NCBI GenBank assembly: GCA_005800405.1
Contig: SYFN01000238.1
Location: 1-6,012, forward strand
Source of the DNA: Burkholderiales bacterium
Lineage (GTDB): Bacteria > Pseudomonadota > Gammaproteobacteria > Burkholderiales > Burkholderiaceae_D
Reading direction: 5' to 3'
Length of the DNA: 6,012 bases
In this document: piece by piece, positions 1 to 5,491 of the stretch
How the letters are laid out: every line of letters starts with the position of its first letter
Position numbering within the stretch: position 1 is the stretch's first letter
Program-made: the position numbers and the translations under genes
Notes under the pieces: generated by a model
Databases searched by the model: none
What the model was told of the DNA's origin: nothing
Seen by the model: only the letters and a program-made list of their open reading frames with translations

Positions 1-483
1 CAGATTATCCTCGAGTACATAAAACTCGCCTTCACCCGCGCGCACGATATCTACGCTGGCAATCTGTGCGTAGATGTCTGAAGGTACCGTGATGCCTTGC
101 ATCTCGGGGCGGTACTGCGCATTGCGGAACACTTGCTCTGCCGGGATTACGCCCGCCTTGACGATGTTTTGTTCGTGGTAAATGTCATGGATAAAGAGAT
201 TGAGTGCCTTGACGCGCTGTTTGAGGCCGAGATGTAGCTGCGACCATTCGGCAGCAGGGATGATGCGAGGGATGATGTCGAACGGGATCAGGCGCTCGGT
301 ACCGGCATCACTGCCGTACACTGCGAAAGTGATACCCAATCGACGGAAATTCAGATCTGCCTCAATGCGCTTGCGCTCGACGATATCGGGCGCTTGCTTG
401 CTCAGCCAGTGCTCGAACTCACGGTAATGTGGCCCAACCTGCATGCCATCGCTGCCGCACATCTCATTAAAAAAACCAGACAT
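1..483 (-). CDS. Circularly permuted type 2 ATP-grasp protein (DUF404/DUF407 family), N-terminal 161 residues, gene runs off the left edge
   Basis: The minus-strand frame opens with ATG at 483 and stays open for 161 codons to the window edge, so the gene is partial at its 3' end. The translation carries stretches I recognise from the circularly permuted ATP-grasp family (CP_ATPgrasp, DUF404/DUF407): GTERLIPFDIIPRIIP at residues 61-76, LKQRVKALNLFIHDIYH at 87-103, NAQYRPEMQG at 121-130 and the end GEGEFYVLEDNL at 150-161. Family members are predicted ATP-dependent carboxylate-amine ligases of about 470-500 residues; their substrate is generally unknown. They often sit beside alpha-E and transglutaminase-like genes, which would lie outside this window. 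I chose ATG 483 because GTGAGG (494-499) lies 10 nt upstream and the N-terminus MSGFFNEM resembles homologues. ATGs at codons 8 and 14 are alternatives. The gene follows the symporter on the same strand after 71 bp, so co-transcription is possible but not shown. Confidence 0.88.
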   Translation of the reverse strand, partial: MSGFFNEMCGSDGMQVGPHYREFEHWLSKQAPDIVERKRIEADLNFRRLGITFAVYGSDAGTERLIPFDIIPRIIPAAEWSQLHLGLKQRVKALNLFIHDIYHEQNIVKAGVIPAEQVFRNAQYRPEMQGITVPSDIYAQIASVDIVRAGEGEFYVLEDNL

Positions 484-554
484 CGCCTTGTTACCTCACC
501 GCATACGTGAATCTGAGACAAGGATGGATCAAGAAGCATGCCAGCGAGGAATTT
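484..554 (-). other. Short intergenic gap between symporter and ATP-grasp gene
   Basis: These 71 bp separate the symporter stop codon from the ATP-grasp start on the minus strand. I found no GC-rich hairpin followed by a T-run that would act as an intrinsic terminator, and no well-matched -35/-10 pair at normal spacing. Read-through from the upstream operon is therefore plausible. The only signal I can support is the GTGAGG ribosome binding sequence at 494-499. Confidence 0.5.
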
Positions 555-2591
555 TCAGGGGCTGCGCAGTTGGTCAACGAGCGCGAGTACCTCGGGTTTC
601 GGGGGCGGCGTGAGCAAGGAGACGACGACCATCACTGTAAGCCCCGCAGGCAAACCGAAAACCCCGGCAGAGGCGGGTGCGATATGGAACCATTGCTGCG
701 CGCTACTGCCGCCCAGCGCGGGATTGGTTTGCACCAAATAGATGAGGCAGACGAAAAATCCGGTCAGCATGCCCGCAATTGCGCCTTCCTGGTTAGCCCG
801 CTTCCAGAAAACGCCCAAAATCAGTGCGGGGAACAAGGTGGATGCCGCTATCGAAAAGGCAATGCTGACCATAGACAGGATATCGCCCGAGCGGAAAGAG
901 GCGGTATAAGCGGCGAGCAGGGCGACCACCAACAAGATGAGCTTGGAGGTCGTCACCTGCTTATGGCTGGATGCGGTCGGATTCACCATATTGAAATAGG
1001 TGTCATGCGATAGCGCACTCGAGATGGTCAGCAGTAGCCCATCCGCGGTAGAAAGCGCAGCGGCCAAAGCACCGGCCGCAATCAGCGCTGAAACTACATA
1101 CGGCATACCGGCAATTTCCGGCGTGGCCAACATCACCATATCGCCATTGATCACGATTTCGGCCAACTGAACCAAACCATCCTGATTGATGTCGGTGATG
1201 CTGATCAGCGGCTTGATTTTATCAATGCCGGCCCAGTAGCTGACCCAACCGGGAAGATCGGCGAAAGGCGAGCCAACCAGCGAGGTATAAATTTCATATT
1301 TCACCAGCACGGCCAGTGCGGGAAACGCGGTGTAGAGCAGCAAAATGAAAAGCAGCGCCCAGAAGACTGACGCGCGCGCCTGGGGAACGGACGGTGTCGT
1401 GTAAGAGCGTACCAGTATATGGGGTAGTGCGGCGGTGCCCAGCATCAGGCAAAACACGAGCGCCAGAAAATTATTGCGCTGTATATCCGAGGTACCCTTG
1501 TCGGCTGCAGGGAAAGGTTGTGTATGCGACAGCAGCGCTTGTGATCGCGCGAGATCAGCATCGCGCGCAAGCAGCCATACACGCCGTGCTTCTTCCGGAC
1601 TTTTTGGATAATCGGCAAGCGCGCGATTTGCTGACTTGATCTCGATGAGCGAAGCATTACTGGTCTGCAGGGCTTGCAGACGGCGACGCGCATCCCGCAG
1701 ACCTTCATCCCATGAAAGTGGCAGGGCAGCCAGGCGGGCGTCGTATTGCTGTGCATGCTCTCGGTACAGATCGCGTACTTGTTGTTCGCTTTTGCTGGCA
1801 GCCAGTCGTTTTTCCTGCGTGGTGAGTTTTTCTACGGCTGAACTGTAGGCGACCTGTGGGACAGGTATGCCGGTTTGCTTCATCGCCAGCCAAGACACGG
1901 GAATCATGAAAGCGATCAGGATGATGATGTACTGCGCGATCTGAGTCCAGGTAATCGCGCGCATGCCACCAAGAAAAGAGCAGACAAGAATGCTAGCCAG
2001 TCCGAGGAAAATGCCAACAGAAAAATCAATGCCAGTGAAACGCGAGGTAATAAGTCCAACGCCATAGATCTGCGCAACCACGTAGGTAAATGAAATGATC
2101 ACGGTAGCGAGCACTGCAACCAGACGGACGGCCTGGCTGCCATTCGCGCCCGAATAACGCGCAGAAAGAAAGTCGGGGATAGTGTACTGACCAAATTTGC
2201 GCAGGTAAGGCGCGATCAGCATCGCCACCAGGCAGTAGCCGCCCGTCCAGCCCATGATGTAAGCAAGGCCGTCGAAGCCCTGCAAGTACAAGCCACCGGC
2301 CAGACCCATGAAGCTTGCTGCAGAAATCCAGTCGGCGGCCGTGGCCATACCGTTGAATAGCGCGGGTATACGTCGACCAGCGACGTAGTATTCGGTGACA
2401 TCCGAGGTTCTGTTGAAGACACCGATAAACGCATAGACCACAATAGTTGCAAATAAAAAGAGATAACCGAGCCAGAAGCGCGGAAAGCCTTCATGTTCAA
2501 GAATCGCCAGCGATATCAGCAAAAATCCGAAGCCTGCGGTGTACAAAGTGAAATAGCGAACCAGCAGCCGTGTGAAGCTGTCAGTTTTCAT
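555..2591 (-). CDS. Large subunit of a sodium/solute symporter (SSS family, VC_2705 / Na_symport_lg type), 678 aa
   Basis: Predicted inner-membrane cation-coupled uptake carrier, related to the acetate permease ActP. Recognisable family stretches are YYVAGRRIPALFNGMATAADW (from residue 68), GWTGGY 114-119, LRKFGQYTIPDFLSARY 130-146, FTYVVAQIYGVGLITSRF 168-185, FLGGMRAITWTQ 206-217 and ALSTADGLLLTISSALSHD 512-530. S514/T515 fall where the SSS family keeps its Na2-site hydroxyl residues (inferred). There are roughly 13 hydrophobic segments. Two oddities are a hydrophilic, helix-rich stretch at about 247-370 between membrane segments, which makes the protein longer than a standard SSS carrier of about 550 aa, and an EF-hand-like loop at 467-478. 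I start at ATG 2591 rather than an ATG at 2621, because AGAGG lies 6 nt upstream and MKTDSFTR is the typical family start. It overlaps the small-subunit gene by 11 bp, implying coupled translation. The substrate is unknown; a short carboxylate is the likeliest guess. Confidence 0.93.
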   Translation of the reverse strand: MKTDSFTRLLVRYFTLYTAGFGFLLISLAILEHEGFPRFWLGYLFLFATIVVYAFIGVFNRTSDVTEYYVAGRRIPALFNGMATAADWISAASFMGLAGGLYLQGFDGLAYIMGWTGGYCLVAMLIAPYLRKFGQYTIPDFLSARYSGANGSQAVRLVAVLATVIISFTYVVAQIYGVGLITSRFTGIDFSVGIFLGLASILVCSFLGGMRAITWTQIAQYIIILIAFMIPVSWLAMKQTGIPVPQVAYSSAVEKLTTQEKRLAASKSEQQVRDLYREHAQQYDARLAALPLSWDEGLRDARRRLQALQTSNASLIEIKSANRALADYPKSPEEARRVWLLARDADLARSQALLSHTQPFPAADKGTSDIQRNNFLALVFCLMLGTAALPHILVRSYTTPSVPQARASVFWALLFILLLYTAFPALAVLVKYEIYTSLVGSPFADLPGWVSYWAGIDKIKPLISITDINQDGLVQLAEIVINGDMVMLATPEIAGMPYVVSALIAAGALAAALSTADGLLLTISSALSHDTYFNMVNPTASSHKQVTTSKLILLVVALLAAYTASFRSGDILSMVSIAFSIAASTLFPALILGVFWKRANQEGAIAGMLTGFFVCLIYLVQTNPALGGSSAQQWFHIAPASAGVFGLPAGLTVMVVVSLLTPPPKPEVLALVDQLRSP

Positions 2592-2862
2592 TTGCTGCCT
2601 CTGAGGTAGCCAGCGCATCAAGTTTTTTCATAACCAGCACATACACGCCAATCAGCGCGAGATAAACCAGTGTCGTTCCCTGTGCCGCCATGTAAAAAGG
2701 CAGGGGCCAGCCAAATACCGAGAGACCCGCAAGCTCACGTGCGTAAAACGCAAAACCGAAACTCACGAGCAGCCAGATCATCAATAAAAAAAATGTGAGT
2801 GCTTTGACACGCTGCCAAAACCTAACCGCGTGCAATCGAGGGTGGCCGGATGAATCCGTCAT
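2581..2862 (-). CDS. DUF4212 small membrane subunit of a sodium/solute symporter, 93 aa
   Basis: A small membrane protein with two hydrophobic helices at about residues 20-41 and 55-78, and short polar ends. The pattern FWQRVK, then a helix ending LLVSFGFAFYA, then WPLPFYMAAQGTTLVYLALIGVYV (from residue 52) matches the DUF4212 / Na_symport_sm family. Members are almost always encoded just before the large symporter subunit found next here, and are presumed to partner it in the inner membrane; the exact role is not established. Its ATG at 2862 overlaps the kinase stop codon as ATGA (2859-2862), and GGAAAG about 9 nt upstream can act as ribosome binding site. Its own stop (TGA 2581-2583) lies inside the first codons of the symporter gene. 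These overlaps argue for one polycistronic mRNA and similar expression of both subunits. Confidence 0.92.
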   Translation of the reverse strand: MTDSSGHPRLHAVRFWQRVKALTFFLLMIWLLVSFGFAFYARELAGLSVFGWPLPFYMAAQGTTLVYLALIGVYVLVMKKLDALATSEAANEN

Positions 2863-4379
2863 GAATGAGCGCTTTCCTTCAACCGGTGAGATGAAGCCAT
2901 GGGCAGAGTGATACGAATCAGCAGGCCAGGGAAGCGAGGGTCATTCGAATACGGATTGTTGAGCAGATCAATTTTAGCTGCATGACGCTGCGCGATTTCG
3001 CGCACGATCGCCAGTCCCAGTCCGCTGCCTTCCACTTCGCTGCCGAGAATACGGTAAAAACGTTCGAATACATGTCCGCGCTCTTCCACCGCAATGCCAG
3101 GACCATTGTCTTCCACCTCCAGCAGGACTTGAGTTCGGGCTGTATCAGCGCGCACACGAACAGTGACACGTCCGCTGAGTTGGGTGTATCGCAATGCATT
3201 GTCGATCAGATTATTGAGCATTTCGCGCAGCATAGTGGCATTGCCTTGCACGAAGAGCTCGGTTTCATCCTCTTCGAAGCCAAGATCGATCTGCCGCACT
3301 AGCGCTGACTGAAACCAGTCATGAACAGCCTCTCTGACAAGTGATCGCAAGTCTATGCGTTGCAGCGATGTCGTTTGCGAGGAGTCATTTTCTGCGCGCG
3401 CCAGAGCAAGTAACTGGTTGACCAGACGGGTTGCCGATTCTGAGCTCTTTGACAGCTGCTCCAGTGATCGCTGAATTTCTTCCCGGTTCGACTGCCGCAT
3501 CGCCAGCTCTGATTGCATGCGCATGCCGGCCAGCGGTGTTTTCATCTGATGCGCTGCATCGGCTATGAACCGCTTTTGTGAATGAATGCTTTGGGACAGA
3601 CGAGCAAGCATGTCATTGAGCGAACTCACCAGCGGCGAAATCTCTTCGGGAACTGCCCGTGAATCAATCGGCGACAAGTCATCCGATCGTCGAGAGCGTA
3701 TGTGGTCCTGTAAGGAGGCCAGTGGTGAAAGACCGCGCACCAGCGCGAACCACAACAGGGTGAGTGCAACCGGCAGGATAATGAATTCAGGCAGGATAAC
3801 GCCCTTGATGATTTGGTTAGCTAGCTGACGTCTTTTTTCCAGCGTCTCTGCTACTTGTACCAAAGCGTAACGCGGACCTTCGGCACTTGGGCGCGCCGCA
3901 GGCACTGGTTGAAGATTCAAGTACAGATATGCGACGCGCACCTCCGTGTTGCGCATCTGTGCGTCGCGCAGCATCACCGACCAGGGAACAGGTTGGTCTT
4001 CTTCATCGGGTAAGGGAATATCAGTGTCACCCGAAACCATCTGGCGTTGTGCGCCCCGAATTTGAAAATAGATATTATCGACGTCATCAGCGCGCAGAAT
4101 GTCGCGCGCGGGATAGGGCAGTTCGGCGCTGATTTCGCCACCCACCTCTTTGACTTGCTGCGCAATTACGGTCACGCGATCTTCCAGCGCGCGATCGAAA
4201 GGTTCGTTGGCAATCGATTTGGCAATCAGGTAGGTCACGCCAATGCTGATTGGCCAGATCAGCAGCAAAGGCATCAGCATCCAGTCCAGTATTTCGCCAA
4301 ACAGCGAGTGCTGGCTATTGGTGTCTCGTGAGGTGTCGACAGGAACGGCTTTTCCTGGCTGGCTGCGCGGAGAGTCCAC
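2859..4379 (-). CDS. Membrane sensor histidine kinase, TctE-like (2CSK_N sensor domain), 506 aa
   Basis: Inner-membrane sensor kinase of the two-component pair. Order: cytoplasmic tail 1-33, membrane helix about 34-53, periplasmic sensor region about 54-193 resembling the two-component sensor kinase N-terminal domain of TctE-type kinases, second helix about 194-212, a linker in the HAMP position (about 213-262), then HisKA and HATPase_c. Catalytic motifs are intact: H-box FIADAAHQMKTPLAG with phosphoacceptor His277, N-box around N389-N394, G1 DNGPGI 424-429, F-box FERFY 438-442 and G2 GSGLGL 451-456. The start is GTG at 4379: upstream in frame there is no ATG, GTG or TTG before a stop at 4404-4406. 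No good Shine-Dalgarno precedes it, and it lies only 8 bp after the regulator's stop, so translation may depend on re-initiation by ribosomes finishing the regulator. The ligand is unknown; TctE kinases sense tricarboxylates, and the neighbouring symporter suggests a related transported acid. Confidence 0.95.
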   Translation of the reverse strand: MDSPRSQPGKAVPVDTSRDTNSQHSLFGEILDWMLMPLLLIWPISIGVTYLIAKSIANEPFDRALEDRVTVIAQQVKEVGGEISAELPYPARDILRADDVDNIYFQIRGAQRQMVSGDTDIPLPDEEDQPVPWSVMLRDAQMRNTEVRVAYLYLNLQPVPAARPSAEGPRYALVQVAETLEKRRQLANQIIKGVILPEFIILPVALTLLWFALVRGLSPLASLQDHIRSRRSDDLSPIDSRAVPEEISPLVSSLNDMLARLSQSIHSQKRFIADAAHQMKTPLAGMRMQSELAMRQSNREEIQRSLEQLSKSSESATRLVNQLLALARAENDSSQTTSLQRIDLRSLVREAVHDWFQSALVRQIDLGFEEDETELFVQGNATMLREMLNNLIDNALRYTQLSGRVTVRVRADTARTQVLLEVEDNGPGIAVEERGHVFERFYRILGSEVEGSGLGLAIVREIAQRHAAKIDLLNNPYSNDPRFPGLLIRITLPMASSHRLKESAHS

Positions 4380-4387
4380 GGTTAAAG

Positions 4388-5086
4388 TTAGCCAGTGCCG
4401 GTTTCAGGGTGTTGTGCAGAGGCGAATTTCTCAAGGCAGTAACCCAGCCCTCGCACCGTTGCGATCCGGATTCCGCCGCTCTCGATTTTTTTTCGCAGGC
4501 GATGCACATAGACTTCGATGGCATTGTTGCTGACTTCTTCACCCCATTCGCACAGATGGTCGACCAGTTGGTCTTTCGAGACCAGTCGCCCGCTGCGCTT
4601 GAGAAGCACCTCCAGCAACCCCAATTCGCGCGCGGAGAGATCAATCATGTGATCGTTCATGTAGGCGATTCGGCCAACCTGATCAAAGCTCAGTGGGCCA
4701 TGGCGGATCACAGTAGGCCCACCCCCGGCCCCGCGCCGCGTGAGCGCCCTAACTCGCGCCCCCAACTCAGAGAGTGCAAACGGTTTGGCCATATAGTCAT
4801 CCGCGCCCAGATCCAGCCCCTTGACGCGCTGTTCCACGGAATCCGCTGCCGTCAGAATCAGGACGGGTACTCGGGATTCGCGGGTGCGCAGACGCCGCAA
4901 TACCTCGAGCCCGGACATCACCGGCAAATCCAGATCGAGAATCAGCAAGTCGAAATCCTGGGTTGAAAGTGCATTGTCGGCGGCCTGTCCGGTGTTTACG
5001 CAATCGGTGACGTAGCCGGACTGGCGCAATGAGCGGGTCAGGCCATCCGCCAGCACACTGTCATCTTCCGCAAGCAGGATACGCAT
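4388..5086 (-). CDS. OmpR/PhoB-family response regulator, TctD/QseB-like, 232 aa
   Basis: Cytoplasmic DNA-binding partner of the downstream kinase. The receiver domain (1 to about 115) has the acidic pair D8/D9, phosphoacceptor D51 in LLILDLDLP, T79 in LILTAAD and K101 in YMAKPF. The C-terminal winged helix (about 128-225) shows LSARELGLLEVLLKRSG, the recognition-helix region NNAIEVYVHRLRKKIE and the wing RIATVRGLGYCLE. All residues needed for phosphotransfer are present. I choose ATG 5086 because MRILLAEDD is the normal family start; an ATG 23 codons upstream (5155) would add a Cys/Arg-rich tail unlike the family. The ribosome binding site is weak (AAAGA, 7 nt upstream). It is the first gene of the operon, is 8 bp from the kinase, and is divergent from recA. 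Probable targets are its own promoter and hence the symporter genes, which is inferred from gene order. Confidence 0.95.
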   Translation of the reverse strand: MRILLAEDDSVLADGLTRSLRQSGYVTDCVNTGQAADNALSTQDFDLLILDLDLPVMSGLEVLRRLRTRESRVPVLILTAADSVEQRVKGLDLGADDYMAKPFALSELGARVRALTRRGAGGGPTVIRHGPLSFDQVGRIAYMNDHMIDLSARELGLLEVLLKRSGRLVSKDQLVDHLCEWGEEVSNNAIEVYVHRLRKKIESGGIRIATVRGLGYCLEKFASAQHPETGTG

Positions 5087-5164
5087 GGATTTATCTTTAT
5101 AGAGGGATGGATTCCGATGTGCCGCGCAGGCTACCCGCCGGCACGTGTCAGGCATCTTGTCGCC

Positions 5165-5193
5165 AGTCTATTGTCTTTGCGTGTTGCCATCAA
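5165..5193 (-). promoter_or_regulatory. Candidate sigma70 promoter for the regulator-kinase-symporter operon
   Basis: On the minus strand TTGATG (5188-5193) and TAGACT (5165-5170) are separated by exactly 17 bp. Each matches 4 of 6 bases of the TTGACA and TATAAT consensus. Transcription would start near 5158, giving a leader of about 70 nt before the regulator ATG. A small inverted repeat, TGTTG-CCAT-CAACA on the plus strand (5182-5195), overlaps the -35 element. The match is modest and could be chance, so this is a weak call. Confidence 0.25.
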
Positions 5194-5253
5194 CAAAGCA
5201 TCGGACAGGGCATTTCATCGAAATAACTTTTTAATAAGTAATTGCGGATCAAT

Positions 5254-5277
5254 GTGACTCACCCAGTTTTTTGGTGA
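5254..5277. repeat. Clustered short GTGA/TCAC repeats
   Basis: GTGA-C-TCAC (5254-5262) is a 4+1+4 palindrome. Its right arm continues as TCACC (5259-5263), which is inverted again as GGTGA at 5273-5277 across a T-rich spacer, and GTGAC occurs twice with starts 20 bp apart (5254 and 5274). A 20-bp period places both copies on about the same helix face. The words are short, so chance is a real alternative. Confidence 0.3.
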
Positions 5278-5280
5278 CGA

Positions 5281-5315
5281 AAGTACAGTCAAGTGCTTGA
5301 TTTTTCTGACTACTT
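5281..5315. repeat. Imperfect inverted repeat in the divergent intergenic region
   Basis: On the plus strand AAGTA-CA-GTCA (5281-5291) pairs with TGACTACTT (5307-5315), giving nine complementary positions with a two-base bulge at 5286-5287 and a 15-base centre. The centre overlaps a second, tighter palindrome, TCAAG-TG-CTTGA (5289-5300). It lies about 200 bp upstream of both flanking start codons. It could be an operator for the adjacent OmpR-family regulator or for an unknown factor. The symmetry is seen in the sequence; any function is inference. Confidence 0.4.
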
Positions 5316-5392
5316 CAGATAATCGTTGCCGTCGCGCACCCTCCACTATCAGTCTCTAAAGACCTGCCCGGGCAATCGCGCTGAAATTACGC

Positions 5393-5421
5393 TTGCCTAA
5401 GCCACTGTTTTTTTATACAGT
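5393..5421 (+). promoter_or_regulatory. Probable sigma70 promoter of recA
   Basis: TTGCCT (5393-5398) and TACAGT (5416-5421) are spaced by 17 bp; the -10 matches 4 of 6 consensus bases. The -10 is embedded in the LexA box, which is the arrangement expected of an SOS-controlled promoter where repressor blocks RNA polymerase. The start site would fall around 5427-5428, giving a leader of about 64 nt. An alternative -10, TATACA (5414-5419), would leave a less favourable 15-bp spacer. Confidence 0.6.
5405..5420 (+). promoter_or_regulatory. LexA-binding SOS box upstream of recA
   Basis: CTGTTTTTTTATACAG is a perfect CTGT-N8-ACAG match to the LexA operator used in beta- and gammaproteobacteria, and the symmetry extends one base pair each way to CACTG...CAGTG (5403 excluded; 5404-5421 are A and T). 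It lies 71 bp before the recA ATG and overlaps the probable -10 element. LexA should repress recA here until RecA filaments on single-stranded DNA stimulate LexA self-cleavage. I found no second box in the region. Confidence 0.9.
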
Positions 5422-5426
5422 GTTGG

Positions 5427-5459
5427 CTGATGCTTTTGGCGTCCCCGCCACAGCATCAG
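5427..5459 (+). promoter_or_regulatory. Stem-loop in the recA leader
   Basis: CTGATGC (5427-5433) and GCATCAG (5453-5459) form a perfect 7-bp stem. Inside it TGGCG (5437-5441) and CGCCA (5446-5450) form a second 5-bp stem with a TCCC loop; a small 3/2 internal loop separates the stems. No T-run follows, so it is not an intrinsic terminator. If the promoter assignment is right, the hairpin begins within a base or two of the 5' end of the mRNA, where such structures often slow RNA decay. That role is inferred. Confidence 0.6.
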
Positions 5460-5491
5460 GCAAACCTACTTACCGAACTGAGAGAGCATTC

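Larger units (their letters stand above)
5087..5491. other. Divergent intergenic region between the two-component operon and recA (405 bp)
   Basis: I see no convincing gene here: the open frames are short, lack a good start context and do not resemble proteins I know. The recA-proximal third holds a promoter, a LexA box and a leader hairpin, listed separately. The middle holds an AT-rich patch (5221-5243, only 3 G/C of 23) and clustered small inverted repeats between 5254 and 5315, candidates for regulator binding. The operon-proximal part holds one weak minus-strand promoter candidate. There is no intrinsic terminator, as expected between divergent genes. Confidence 0.7.

Noticed and set aside
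507..1013. Plus-strand open frame of 168 codons at the 3' end of the symporter gene
   Set aside because: Antisense to conserved membrane segments of the symporter; the product is polar and low in complexity with no family resemblance.
2592..2621. N-terminal extension of the symporter to an ATG at 2621
   Set aside because: The start at 2591 has AGAGG at ideal spacing and the family-typical MKTDSFTR, whereas the extension lies further inside the small-subunit gene.
4250..4966. Long plus-strand open frame of 238 codons
   Set aside because: It lies wholly antisense to the well-supported kinase and regulator genes, has no recognisable domain, and is explained by the codon bias of the opposite strand.
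5087..5155. N-terminal extension of the response regulator to an ATG at 5155
   Set aside because: The added 23 residues are unlike the family, whose members begin at MRILLAEDD; no better ribosome binding site precedes 5155.
5029..5226. 65-codon plus-strand frame overlapping the regulator start
   Set aside because: Overlaps the regulator gene, has no ribosome binding site I can see and no recognisable protein character.
5306..5318. Second possible LexA half-site pair, CTG...CAG
   Set aside because: The spacing is 7 bases, not 10, and the inner T and A of CTGT/ACAG are missing.
5365..5374. Perfect palindrome TGCCCGGGCA
   Set aside because: A 10-bp palindrome alone is too short to claim as an operator, and no second copy was seen in the intergenic region.
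5427..5459. recA leader hairpin as an intrinsic terminator
   Set aside because: No T-run follows the stem on either strand at the right place, and recA immediately downstream must be transcribed through it.
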